Part shown: one piece after another, positions 44,244 to 52,509 of the stretch | How the letters are laid out: each line of letters opens with the position of its first letter | Position numbering within the stretch: the first letter of the stretch is position 1 | NCBI RefSeq assembly: GCF_000484635.1 | Contig: NZ_AXVM01000009.1 | Location: 1 to 64,000, forward strand | DNA from: Comamonas badia DSM 17552 | GTDB taxonomy: Bacteria; Pseudomonadota; Gammaproteobacteria; Burkholderiales; Burkholderiaceae_C | Length of the DNA: 64,000 nt | Direction of reading: 5' to 3' | Notes under the pieces: model-generated | What the model saw: the letters and a program-made list of their open reading frames with translations, nothing else | Database searches by the model: none | Told to the model about the DNA's origin: nothing | Program-made: the position numbers and the translations under genes

Positions 44244-47200
44244 ATGCCGCTTGCCATCACTTTTCCCGAATCTCTTCCCGTGTCCGCCCGCCGCGCCGAA
44301 ATCATGGCCGCGATGGACAAGCACCAGGTCATCATCGTCTGCGGCGAAACCGGTTCTGGCAAGACCACGCAGCTGCCAAAAATAGCGCTGGCCCTGGGAC
44401 GCGGCAAATGCAACGCAAAGGAAGGCGAGCGCGGCCGGCTGATCGGCCACACCCAGCCGCGGCGCATTGCGGCCAGCAGCGTCGCCAAGCGGATTGCCGA
44501 GGAACTGAAGACGCCGCCCGGCGAGGTGGTGGGCTACAAGGTGCGCTTTGCCGACACGCTGCAAAAGGGCGCCTCGGTCAAGCTGATGACCGACGGCATC
44601 CTGTTGGCCGAGACGCAGACCGACCCGCTGCTCAAGGCCTACGACACGCTGATCATCGACGAGGCGCACGAGCGCAGCCTGAACATCGACTTTCTGCTCG
44701 GCTATCTGCGCCAGATCCTGCCGCAGCGGCCGGATTTGAAGCTGGTGGTGACCTCGGCGACGATTGACGCCGAGCGCTTTGCCAGGCACTTTGCCGACGC
44801 CAAGGGCAAGGATGCGCCGGTCATCATGGTGTCGGGCCGCACCTACCCGGTGGAGATGCGCTGGCGGCCGTTCGAGGAGAAGAAGGACTTCGACCTCAAC
44901 GACGCGATTGCCGACGGCGTGGATGAACTCTGGACGGGCGGCGCGGGTGGCGACATCCTGATCTTTCTGCCCGGCGAGCGCGAGATCCGCGAGGCGGCCG
45001 ACCATTTGCGCAAGCACCTGCAGCATTCGCCCGTGCTGCGCAGCAGCGAGGTGTTGCCGCTGTTCTCGCGTCTGTCGCAGGCCGAGCAGGACAGGATTTT
45101 TGATGCGCACCACAACCGCCGCATTGTGCTGGCGACCAACGTGGCCGAGACCTCGCTCACGGTGCCTGGAATCAAATACGTCATTGACGCAGGCACGGCG
45201 CGCGTCAAGCGCTATTCTTTCAGAAGCAAGGTGGAGCAACTGCTGGTTGAGCCCATCAGCCAGGCCGCCGCCAACCAACGCGCCGGGCGCTGCGGGCGCG
45301 TGGCCAACGGCATCTGCATCCGGCTGTACGACGAGGCGGGCTTCAACCAGCGCGACCGCTTTACGGATCCGGAAATTCTGCGCAGTTCGCTCGCCGGCGT
45401 CATCCTGCGCATGAAGAGCCTGGGCCTGGGCGACGTGGTGAACTTCCCGTTTTTGGAGGCGCCCTCGGGCCGGGCGATTGCGGACGGCTACCAGTTGTTG
45501 CAAGAGCTGGGCGCGGTGGACGAGCGCGGCGCCCTGCAGCCCATGGGGCGCGAGCTGGCCCGGCTGCCGCTCGATCCGCGCGTCGGCCGCATGATTCTGG
45601 AGGCGCGCACGCGCGGGGCTCTTTCCGAGGTGCTGGTCATCGCCTCGGCCCTGTCGGTGCAGGACGTGCGCGACCGGCCGCTGGAGGCGCAGGCCCAGGC
45701 CGACCAGGCGCACGCCAAGTTCGACGACGAGAAAAGCGAGTTCAGCGGCTATGTGCGGCTATGGCACTGGCTGCACGATGCGCGTGGCGGCAAGGTGGTG
45801 GCCAGCAGCCGTAAGGAGATGGCGGCGCCTGTAGGGCCGTCGGCGCGGGCGCAGGCGTTTTTGCCGGTGGCCAAGCGTGCGTCGGGCGCTCAGCCCTCAC
45901 CCCAACCCTCTCCCAGAGGGAGAGGGGGCAACAGCCAGGGCGCGGGGAGTTCACTCCCTCTCCCGCCTGCGGGCGAGGGCAGGGGTGAGGGTGACAACCA
46001 CAAACTCAGCAACCGCCAGTGGGAGCAGCTGCTGCGCCAGAACTACCTGAACATCCGCCGCGTACGCGAGTGGCGCGACATCCATTCGCAGCTGCTCACG
46101 GTGGTGCGCGAACACCAATGGCCGCTCAACCCGCAGCCCGCCGGCTATGAGGCCGTCCACCTGTCCATGCTCTCGGGCCTGTTGGGCAACATCGGCTTCA
46201 AGGGCGAGGAAAGCGAGGCCTATCTCGGCGCGCACGGCATCAAGTTCCACCCGCACCCGGGCGCGCACCTGAGCAAAAAACCGGGGCGCTGGATCGTCGC
46301 CGCCGAGCAGGTGGAGACGTCCCGCCTGTATGGTCGGGGCATTGCCGCCATCGAGCCGCAATGGCTGGAGGAGGTGGGCGCGCATCTGCTCAGAAAGCAG
46401 CTGCTCGACCCGCATTGGAGCAAGAAGCAGGCCGATGTCGTGGCGTATGAGCGTGCCACGCTCTACGGCCTGGTCGTCTACAACCAGCGCGGCGTGAGCT
46501 ATGGCCGCATCGATCCCGTCGAGGCACGCCAGCTGTTCATCCGCCGCGCGCTGGTGGAAGGCGAGTGGGAGACGCATTGGCCCTTCCTGGCCGCCAACCA
46601 CAAGACGGTGCGCAAGGTGGAAGACCTGGAGCACAAGAGCCGGCGCCAGGATGTGCTCGTCGATGACGAGCTGATCTACGCCTTCTACGACCAGGCGATT
46701 CCCGAGGCTGTGTACAGCGGCGCGAGCTTTGACAAGTGGTTCCGCGCCGCGTCCAAGGCCGAACCGAACCTGCTGCGCTTGTCCAAAGACGAGCTGATGC
46801 GCCATGAGGCGGCGGGCATCACCAGCGACAAATTCCCCAAGACGGTGAAGCTGGGCGGCGTGGATTGCAGCGCGAGCTACCTGCACAGTCCGGGCGACGC
46901 GCGCGACGGCCTCACCGTGACGGTGCCGCTCTTTGTGCTGAACCAGGTGAGCGAGGAGCGCGCCGAATGGCTGGTGCCGGGGATGCTCAAGGAGAAGATC
47001 CAGGCGCTCTTGAAAAGCCTGCCGCAGCGCCCGCGCAGCCGCTTCGTGCCCCTGCCCGAGCACGCCGAGCGTCTGGCGCAGCTGTTTCTGCAGGAAGAGC
47101 GCTGGGAACGCGGCGGTTTGTTGGACGTGCTTTTGAAGCAGGCGCGCGACGAAACCTCGCTGGACATCAAGCGTGCCGACTTCAAGCTGGACATGCTCAG

Positions 47201-48323
47201 CGCCCACCTGTTCATGAACCTGCGCGTGACCGACGAGCATGGCCGCCAGCTGGGCCAAGGCCGCAACCTGGCGGCGCTGAAGGCCGAATGGGGCAGCAAG
47301 GCGCGTGGGGCGTTCCAGGCGCTGGCGGAGTTGAAGCTGGCTGCACCTTCTTTACCCTCCCCCTCTGGGGGAGGGCAGGGTGGGGGCCAGCCTGGGGCAG
47401 TGCCTTCCTCCTCTAGCCGTCCCCACCCCAACCCTCCCCCAGAGGGGGAGGGAGAAAATCCGCGAGTGAAGGCCGGGGAACGCTACACCAGCTGGGGCTT
47501 TGGCCAACTCCCCGAACTGATGGAGCTGAAAAAAGGCCAGCACCAGCTGATCGGCTTTCCGGCCCTCACCGACCAGGGTGACGCCGTGACTATCGAAGTC
47601 TTTGACGAGCCCGAGGTGGCAGCCGCCAAGCACCGCCTGGGCCTGCGCCGCCTGTGTGCCCTGCAGATCAAGGACGCGCTGAAATACCTGGAAAAGAACA
47701 TTCCCGACCTGCAAAAAATGGCCGTGGCCTATATGCCACTGGGCACGCAGGAGGAGTTGCGCGCGCAAGTCATCGACGTCGCCATGGAGCGCGCCTTTCT
47801 GCAGGAGCCGCTGCCGCAGGACGAGGCGCAGTTCAAGCAACGTGTGCAGGACGGCCGTGGGCGGCTGACCTTGATTGCGAACGAGGTGGCGCGCCTGGCC
47901 GGCGTGATCCTCACCGAATACGCCGCCGCGCAGCGCAAGATAAAAGACACTAAAAATGCGCCGGAAGCCACGCAGGATGCGGGCAAGCAGCTACAAACAT
48001 TGATGCCAAAGGACTTCATCACCCAGGCGCCCTGGGCGCAGCTGCAGCACTTTGCGCGCTACTTGAAGGCCATCACCGTGCGCCTGGACAAAGTCCGCGC
48101 CGACCCGGCCCGCGACGCGGCTAAATGCAAGGAATTGCAGCCGCTGGAACAGCGCTACTGGCGCCTGGTGGCGGAACGCAAGGGCCAGCAGGACGCGCGC
48201 ATGCAGGAATACCGCTGGATGCTGCAGGAGCTGCGCGTGAGCTTCTTCGCCCAGGAGCTGCGCACGCCTTACCCGGTGAGCAGCAAGCGCCTGGACAAGA
48301 TCTGGGCGCAGCTGATTACGTGA
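44244..48323 (+). CDS. hrpA: ATP-dependent RNA helicase HrpA
   Basis: A 1359-residue DEAH-box helicase. Walker A CGETGSGKTT (33-42), DEAH box IIDEAHERS (139-142), motif III VTSATID, motif VI QRAGRCGR. HA2/OB and DUF3418-type C-terminal domains follow, ending RTPYPVSSKRLDKIWAQL. In bacteria HrpA rescues colliding ribosomes. ATG at 44244 chosen, with 44223 as alternative. Two REP-derived in-frame inserts interrupt it: about residues 551-583 and about 1037-1071. A family-2-like stretch occurs near 47938-48003 (IKDTKNAPEATQDAGKQLQ). The conserved flanks continue directly after each insert. Confidence 0.93.
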   Translation: MPLAITFPESLPVSARRAEIMAAMDKHQVIIVCGETGSGKTTQLPKIALALGRGKCNAKEGERGRLIGHTQPRRIAASSVAKRIAEELKTPPGEVVGYKVRFADTLQKGASVKLMTDGILLAETQTDPLLKAYDTLIIDEAHERSLNIDFLLGYLRQILPQRPDLKLVVTSATIDAERFARHFADAKGKDAPVIMVSGRTYPVEMRWRPFEEKKDFDLNDAIADGVDELWTGGAGGDILIFLPGEREIREAADHLRKHLQHSPVLRSSEVLPLFSRLSQAEQDRIFDAHHNRRIVLATNVAETSLTVPGIKYVIDAGTARVKRYSFRSKVEQLLVEPISQAAANQRAGRCGRVANGICIRLYDEAGFNQRDRFTDPEILRSSLAGVILRMKSLGLGDVVNFPFLEAPSGRAIADGYQLLQELGAVDERGALQPMGRELARLPLDPRVGRMILEARTRGALSEVLVIASALSVQDVRDRPLEAQAQADQAHAKFDDEKSEFSGYVRLWHWLHDARGGKVVASSRKEMAAPVGPSARAQAFLPVAKRASGAQPSPQPSPRGRGGNSQGAGSSLPLPPAGEGRGEGDNHKLSNRQWEQLLRQNYLNIRRVREWRDIHSQLLTVVREHQWPLNPQPAGYEAVHLSMLSGLLGNIGFKGEESEAYLGAHGIKFHPHPGAHLSKKPGRWIVAAEQVETSRLYGRGIAAIEPQWLEEVGAHLLRKQLLDPHWSKKQADVVAYERATLYGLVVYNQRGVSYGRIDPVEARQLFIRRALVEGEWETHWPFLAANHKTVRKVEDLEHKSRRQDVLVDDELIYAFYDQAIPEAVYSGASFDKWFRAASKAEPNLLRLSKDELMRHEAAGITSDKFPKTVKLGGVDCSASYLHSPGDARDGLTVTVPLFVLNQVSEERAEWLVPGMLKEKIQALLKSLPQRPRSRFVPLPEHAERLAQLFLQEERWERGGLLDVLLKQARDETSLDIKRADFKLDMLSAHLFMNLRVTDEHGRQLGQGRNLAALKAEWGSKARGAFQALAELKLAAPSLPSPSGGGQGGGQPGAVPSSSSRPHPNPPPEGEGENPRVKAGERYTSWGFGQLPELMELKKGQHQLIGFPALTDQGDAVTIEVFDEPEVAAAKHRLGLRRLCALQIKDALKYLEKNIPDLQKMAVAYMPLGTQEELRAQVIDVAMERAFLQEPLPQDEAQFKQRVQDGRGRLTLIANEVARLAGVILTEYAAAQRKIKDTKNAPEATQDAGKQLQTLMPKDFITQAPWAQLQHFARYLKAITVRLDKVRADPARDAAKCKELQPLEQRYWRLVAERKGQQDARMQEYRWMLQELRVSFFAQELRTPYPVSSKRLDKIWAQLIT
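45894..45990. repeat. Pair of family-1 REP-like palindromes inside hrpA (first)
   Basis: Units 45894-45928 (CCCTCACCCCAACCCTCTCC) and 45953-45990 (CCCTCTCCCGCCTGCGGGCG then GGGGTGAGGG) in inverted orientation. Translated in frame as QPSPQPSPRGRGG and SLPLPPAGEGRGEGD. Confidence 0.85.
47354..47454. repeat. Pair of family-1 REP-like palindromes inside hrpA (second)
   Basis: Units 47354-47388 (CCCTCCCCCTCTGGGGGAGG) and 47420-47454 (CCCAACCCTCCCCCAGAGGG) in inverted orientation. Translated in frame as SLPSPSGGGQGGGQP and RPHPNPPPEGEGEN. Confidence 0.85.
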
Positions 48324-48329
48324 GCGCCA

Positions 48330-48557
48330 TCACGCCAGCGCGAGCCGGTTGAGTTCGGCGCAGACGTCGGCCATGCGCCCCGATGCAACCAGCTTGCAGG
48401 AACCGTCGGGGGCGCGGTTGACGATGAGGCGCAGCGAGGGGTGGGTGTTGGCGTATTCCTGGCGCGGCCGGCGCCGCTGCGGCATGGGCCGCAGGGTGAT
48501 GACCTTGCCTTCAGAGGGTGTGGGGAAAAGAGGAAGCGGGCGCTGGGCAGACTGCAT
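48330..48557 (-). CDS. Small basic protein of unknown function downstream of lexA
   Basis: A 75-residue protein starting MQSAQRPLPLFPTPSEGKVI, with a basic middle (MPQRRRPRQEY) and a C-terminal part PSLRLIVNRAPDGSCKLVAS. The ATG at 48557 has TGGAG six bases upstream. It follows lexA by 131 bases on the same strand, so it might share the SOS-controlled transcript. Family not recognised. Convergent with hrpA, seven bases apart. Confidence 0.55.
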   Translation of the reverse strand: MQSAQRPLPLFPTPSEGKVITLRPMPQRRRPRQEYANTHPSLRLIVNRAPDGSCKLVASGRMADVCAELNRLALA

Positions 48558-48688
48558 GTGAAACTCCATTGGGTAAAGACACAGGCAGGATTGCCATTCG
48601 AAGTCTCGCCCCAGGGTTGGCATGCCTAAGCGCCTTTGCGCTCCGTGCCATGCCATACGCCCGCCACCTGCGGCGCGGACTGCCATGC

Positions 48689-49363
48689 CTACATCAGCAT
48701 GGTGTTGCGGATCAGGCCCACGGCCAGGCCTTCGATTTCAAACGGTTCGCCGGGGTGTACCTGAATGACCGGGTAATCGGGGTTTTCGGGCAGAAGCTCG
48801 ATCTGGCCGCCGCTGCGGCGCAGGCGCTTGACGGTGACTTCGTCGCCCAGGCGGGCGACGATGATCTGGCCACTGCGGGCATCGTGCGTGGCTTTGACGG
48901 CGAGCAGGTCGCCATCCATGATGCCGGCATCGCGCATGGACATGCCGCGCACCTTGAGCAGGTAATCCGGCTTGTGGGCGAACAGGGTGCTTTCTATGGT
49001 GTAGCTTTGATCGACATGTTCCTGCGCGAGAATCGGTGAGCCGGCGGCGACGCGGCCTATGAGCGGCAGCGTGAGCTGCGCCAGGCTGGGGATGGGCAGG
49101 TTGAACTGCAGACCGCGCCGGGTGTTGATCTCGCGCAGGGCGCTGGTGCGCAAACGGATGCCGCGCGAGGTGCCGCTGACCAGCTCGATGGCACCCTTGC
49201 GTGCCAGGGCCTTGAGGTGTTCCTCGGCGGCATTGGCGGATTTGAAGCCCAATTCTTGTGCGATTTCAGCGCGCGTGGGGGGGGCGCCGGTTTGCGCGAC
49301 GGCACGTTCGATGAGCTCGAGAATCTGCTGCTGGCGACTGGTGAGTTTGGACTGGTCAGGCAT
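48689..49363 (-). CDS. lexA: LexA SOS repressor
   Basis: A 224-residue repressor of DNA-damage genes. N-terminal winged helix [20 protein letters not shown] and [20 protein letters not shown] with [13 protein letters not shown]. Cleavage site Ala-Gly in GRVAAGSP. Catalytic Ser in [11 protein letters not shown] and Lys in [10 protein letters not shown]. Full length. Two SOS boxes lie 44-78 bases upstream of its start, indicating autoregulation. Confidence 0.97.
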   Translation of the reverse strand: MPDQSKLTSRQQQILELIERAVAQTGAPPTRAEIAQELGFKSANAAEEHLKALARKGAIELVSGTSRGIRLRTSALREINTRRGLQFNLPIPSLAQLTLPLIGRVAAGSPILAQEHVDQSYTIESTLFAHKPDYLLKVRGMSMRDAGIMDGDLLAVKATHDARSGQIIVARLGDEVTVKRLRRSGGQIELLPENPDYPVIQVHPGEPFEIEGLAVGLIRNTMLM

Positions 49364-49406
49364 GCGGGGCTCCGGTGGATTGGCAGGGCTATGGCGAAAT
49401 ACATAA

Positions 49407-49422
49407 CTGTTTTTTGATCCAG
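49407..49422. promoter_or_regulatory. SOS box (LexA operator) 1
   Basis: CTG-TTTTTTGATC-CAG fits CTG-N10-CAG. It lies between lexA and the divergent asparaginase gene. Confidence 0.85.
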
Positions 49423-49425
49423 TAA

Positions 49426-49441
49426 CTGTATTTTCAACCAG
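49426..49441. promoter_or_regulatory. SOS box (LexA operator) 2
   Basis: CTG-TATTTTCAAC-CAG, preceded by AA and followed by TT, is close to the classical LexA operator. It ends 20 bases before the asparaginase ATG and is 19 bases from the first box. Confidence 0.9.
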
Positions 49442-49461
49442 TTTTCAAAAAGACGCAACCC

Positions 49462-50448
49462 ATGAGCAGAAAAATCGTGATTCTGGGTACCGGCGGCACG
49501 ATAGCCGGTACCGGCCCGGCGGGCAGTGGCAGTTACACCGCGGCGCAGCTCACGGCAGAGCAGCTCGTCGGCAGTATTCCCGCGCTCCAGAATGCCGCTG
49601 GCGGCGGATTGCTGGTGCAAGAGGTGGCGCGGATCGACAGCAAGGATATGACGCATGCCGTGTGGCAGTGGCTGGCGCAGCGCTGTCTGGCACACCTGGC
49701 CGACGGCACCGTGGGCGGCATCGTCATCACCCACGGCACGGATACGCTGGAAGAAACCGCCTGGCTGCTGCACGAACTGCTGCCCGCCGACAAGCCCGTG
49801 GTGCTGACCTGCGCCATGCGCCCGGCGACGGCCCTCTCGCCTGATGGACCGCAGAACCTGCTGGACGCGGTCACGCTGGCGGCGCACCCTGAAGCCCATG
49901 GCGTGCTGGTGGTCGCTGCGGGCGTGGTGCACGGCGCGCGCGAGGTCACCAAGGTGCATCCGCAGCGTCTGGATGCGTTTGCTTCGCCCGATGGCGGGCC
50001 ACTGGGCTGGGTGCAGGGCGGAGAAGTGCGCTGGGCGCACGCCACGGCGCCCCAGCCGGCGGCGCCGCGCTGCGGTGCGCTGTTGCTGGAGCCTGCCTTC
50101 ATGGCGCCGCAATGGCCGCGGGTGGAGATCATTCTCAGCCACGCCGGCAGTGATGGCGCTTTGGTGGACTGGCTGGTGGCGGGCGGTGTGCGCGGCATCG
50201 TGGTGGCAGCCACCGGCAATGGCACGCTGCACGAGGCGCTGCAGGCAGCGCTGCGACGGGCCGTCTCGGCCGGTGTGACGGTGCGCCTCGCCTCGCGGTG
50301 TGGCGAAGGTCGCATCAGCCCGGTCACCGATCAGCCCTGGCGCGATGCCGGAGGGCTGAGCCCGGTCAAGGCGCGCATCAGTCTGATGCTGGAGTTGATG
50401 CAGGCATCGGATTCATTTGGGGCGCGACCCGATGGCTTGTCAGGCTGA
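49462..50448 (+). CDS. L-asparaginase (type I/II-like)
   Basis: A 328-residue amidohydrolase converting asparagine to aspartate and ammonia. The two catalytic threonine motifs are ILGTGGTIAGT and VITHGTDTLEETAWLL. C-terminal block VVAATGNGTLHEALQAAL. No signal peptide, so cytosolic. ATG at 49462 is 20 bases after a LexA box, so the gene may be SOS-influenced. Its end overlaps the convergent gene by nine bases. Confidence 0.92.
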   Translation: MSRKIVILGTGGTIAGTGPAGSGSYTAAQLTAEQLVGSIPALQNAAGGGLLVQEVARIDSKDMTHAVWQWLAQRCLAHLADGTVGGIVITHGTDTLEETAWLLHELLPADKPVVLTCAMRPATALSPDGPQNLLDAVTLAAHPEAHGVLVVAAGVVHGAREVTKVHPQRLDAFASPDGGPLGWVQGGEVRWAHATAPQPAAPRCGALLLEPAFMAPQWPRVEIILSHAGSDGALVDWLVAGGVRGIVVAATGNGTLHEALQAALRRAVSAGVTVRLASRCGEGRISPVTDQPWRDAGGLSPVKARISLMLELMQASDSFGARPDGLSG

Positions 50449-50736
50449 TTTTTTCCAGGTCGCGTACTCCCGGGGCATGCAAACGGCGCATGGCCGGTAG
50501 CCAGCGGCGATGGCCGTGGCCTCGTCGGCAAAGAAAACGCGGTGCCTGACATAGCCGCCGCGCGCAATGGCCTGGAGCGCGGCACGGCAATCCAGGCGGC
50601 CGTACAACTTGCCGCCGCGATGGCCTCCAATGGTGCCGGGCAAAGCGCTGGAGTACGGTGTGCCATCCGGCCCCACCAGCACGAATGTCCTGTCCGATGC
50701 CGGCATGTGCAGCACGCCTTCCACGTCAAGGTGCAT
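50440..50736 (-). CDS. Small Ada-type metal-binding domain protein
   Basis: A 98-residue protein whose C-terminal half resembles the Ada N-terminal zinc domain: GGKLYGRLDCRAALQAIARG, YVRHRVFFADEATAIAAGYR, then RPCAVC. Three Cys (50, 83, 86) could bind zinc, one fewer than Ada. The start overlaps the end of the upstream oxygenase gene by 11 bases on the same strand, so it is the last gene of the alkylation cluster. Methyl-phosphotriester sensing is a hypothesis. Confidence 0.72.
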   Translation of the reverse strand: MHLDVEGVLHMPASDRTFVLVGPDGTPYSSALPGTIGGHRGGKLYGRLDCRAALQAIARGGYVRHRVFFADEATAIAAGYRPCAVCMPREYATWKKSA

Positions 50737-51448
50737 CGTGGAACGAAAGCTTCAGTCCGATGCGCTCGCCCTTGCGGATTCGGCTGATGGCGTGCCTGTG
50801 GTTGACCCGGTAGTGGCCTTTGGTACCCCTGAAGGGGCGCTGCGCCGTGGCAATGATCGCCACATCGCCGAGCCTGAGCGGCAACACCGCCGGGCGCGAC
50901 TGCATGCGCGGGCGCTGCTCCGTCATCACGAACTCGCCCCCTTGGAAATCAACGTCCGGCTCCGACAGCACGGCGACGATCTGCATGGGGAACACCTGCT
51001 CGCCGCCCTGGCGCTGGTGCAGCGCTACATGGTCTTCGACACCGAGCCGGCTCAGATGGGATTGTGCCGGCGTCTGGCCCGCCATGCGGTTGCAGCGCAA
51101 GAACGCTTCCCACTGCGCCGGAAAGCGATGGGCTGCGCCCAGAATTTCGTTCCAGCGATTGGCAACGATGACCAGGCGGCGATAGAGAGCGGTGCGCCAC
51201 TGCTGCAGCGGCGCCGGCAGGCCCGCGCCGAAGTACAGCAACTCGCCGCGCCCCAGGGCGTTGGATTCCAAAGTCACTCGGCTGGCGTCGGTTGCGAAGG
51301 CTCTCTGTGCCAGGCCACGCGCCGCATCGGTGTCCAGGAGGCCCGAAAGCACGGCAAAGCCATCGGCATCGAGCTGCGTGCAGATGTCCCCCCAGTTCAG
51401 GCGATCAAGCGTGGTGTCGAATGCCGCCATGGGGCACCTCTGCATCAA
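50726..51448 (-). CDS. 2OG-Fe(II) oxygenase family protein (variant metal site)
   Basis: A 240-residue protein of the DSBH fold. Family blocks shared with the gene at 52700: EQVFPMQIVAVLSEPDVDFQ with GGEFVMTEQ, and HAISRIRKGERIGLKLSFHD carrying the distal His and the 2OG-binding Arg. The metal HxD, seen as HQD in the paralogue, reads HQR here (DHVALHQRQGGE), so iron binding may be altered. The start overlaps the ada stop by ATGA. It probably acts on alkylated nucleic acid, as suggested by the neighbours. Confidence 0.8.
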   Translation of the reverse strand: MMQRCPMAAFDTTLDRLNWGDICTQLDADGFAVLSGLLDTDAARGLAQRAFATDASRVTLESNALGRGELLYFGAGLPAPLQQWRTALYRRLVIVANRWNEILGAAHRFPAQWEAFLRCNRMAGQTPAQSHLSRLGVEDHVALHQRQGGEQVFPMQIVAVLSEPDVDFQGGEFVMTEQRPRMQSRPAVLPLRLGDVAIIATAQRPFRGTKGHYRVNHRHAISRIRKGERIGLKLSFHDAP

Positions 51449-52509
51449 GCCTGGGCGTCGCGGCGCAGCAGCTCGCGCTTGCGATCCACGCCCCAGCGGT
51501 AGCCGGCCAGGTCGCCGTCGCGCCGCACGACGCGGTGACAGGGAATGGCCACGGCGATGTGGTTCGCGGCGCAGGCCCGGGCCACGGCGCGCACGGCCTT
51601 GGGCGAGCCGATGCGCTCGGCGATCTCGGTGTAGCTCGCGGTCGTGCCCGGCGGGATTTCGCGCAGCGCGCGCCAGACACGCTCCTGGAACGCCGTGCCT
51701 TGCACATCCAGCGGCAAGTGCAAGCCCGTTGCGGGGGCTTCGATGAAGCCCACCACCTGGGCGATCAGCTGCTCGAATTCACCGTCGCAGCCGATGATTT
51801 CGGCCTTGGGGAATTGGTCTTGCAGGTCGCGCACCAGCCGGTCAGGACAATCGCCCAGCAGGATGGCGCAGATCCCGCGCTGGCTCTGGGCCACCAGGAT
51901 GGCGCCCAGCGAGCACTGGCCCACCGCGAAGCGGATGACCGCGCCGGCACCGCCTGCCCGGTAGTCGCGCGCGTGCATGCCCAGCAACTGCGCGGAGGCT
52001 TCGTAGAACCGGCTGTTGGAGTTGAACCCGCTGTCGTAGATCGCGTGGGTGATGGACGTATCCGCGCTGCTCAGTTCCCCGCGCAGCTTCCCGGCGCGAT
52101 AGGCCGAGCTGTACGCCTTGGGCGTGAGGCCGGTTTCGGTCTTGAAGAGGCGATGCAGGTGGAACGGGCTCAGGCCCACCTCGGCCGCCAGAACATTGAG
52201 CGAGAGATGTGTCTGCGCGGCCTCGATCAGGCGGCAGGCGCGTGCCACCACCGCGGCGCGTTCTGCCATGGCGCTGGTCTGGTCGCCACGGGCGCGGCGG
52301 CTGCAGCGGTAGCCCGCCGCTTCGGCCGCCTCGGCGGAATCGAAGAACGCCACGTTCTCGCGCTTCGGAAGCCGCGCATTCGAACTCGGCTGGCCGTACA
52401 CGCCGGTGGTGCGCACCGCGTAGACGAATTGACCGTCGGCCGCGGCGTCACGCGCCTGAACGGCTGCCCAGCGGTCGTCTTCGGTTTCGTAAACAAGAGG
52501 TGTATTCAT
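51445..52509 (-). CDS. ada: Ada-type regulator/O6-methylguanine-DNA methyltransferase, zinc cysteines missing
   Basis: A 354-residue Ada-type protein. The N-terminal Ada domain (about 1-80) is recognisable (FVYAVRTTGVYG, RLPKRENVAFFDSAEAAEAA). However, the four zinc/methyl-acceptor cysteines are replaced: Gly39 and Ser43 stand where Cys38/Cys42 of E. coli Ada lie, and GYRCSRRA replaces the FRPCKRC end. An AraC-type HTH follows (LSLNVLAAEVGLSPFHLHRL). The C-terminal methyltransferase is intact with VAIPCHRVVR (Cys324). It should still repair O6-methylguanine; the classical phosphotriester switch should not work. ATG at 52509. Confidence 0.88.
   Translation of the reverse strand: MNTPLVYETEDDRWAAVQARDAAADGQFVYAVRTTGVYGQPSSNARLPKRENVAFFDSAEAAEAAGYRCSRRARGDQTSAMAERAAVVARACRLIEAAQTHLSLNVLAAEVGLSPFHLHRLFKTETGLTPKAYSSAYRAGKLRGELSSADTSITHAIYDSGFNSNSRFYEASAQLLGMHARDYRAGGAGAVIRFAVGQCSLGAILVAQSQRGICAILLGDCPDRLVRDLQDQFPKAEIIGCDGEFEQLIAQVVGFIEAPATGLHLPLDVQGTAFQERVWRALREIPPGTTASYTEIAERIGSPKAVRAVARACAANHIAVAIPCHRVVRRDGDLAGYRWGVDRKRELLRRDAQA

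Noticed and set aside
44160..45713. In-frame extension of argA by more than 500 codons
   Set aside because: Antisense to hrpA; the family N-terminus MSAVFNFTFVPWFRS begins at 44159.
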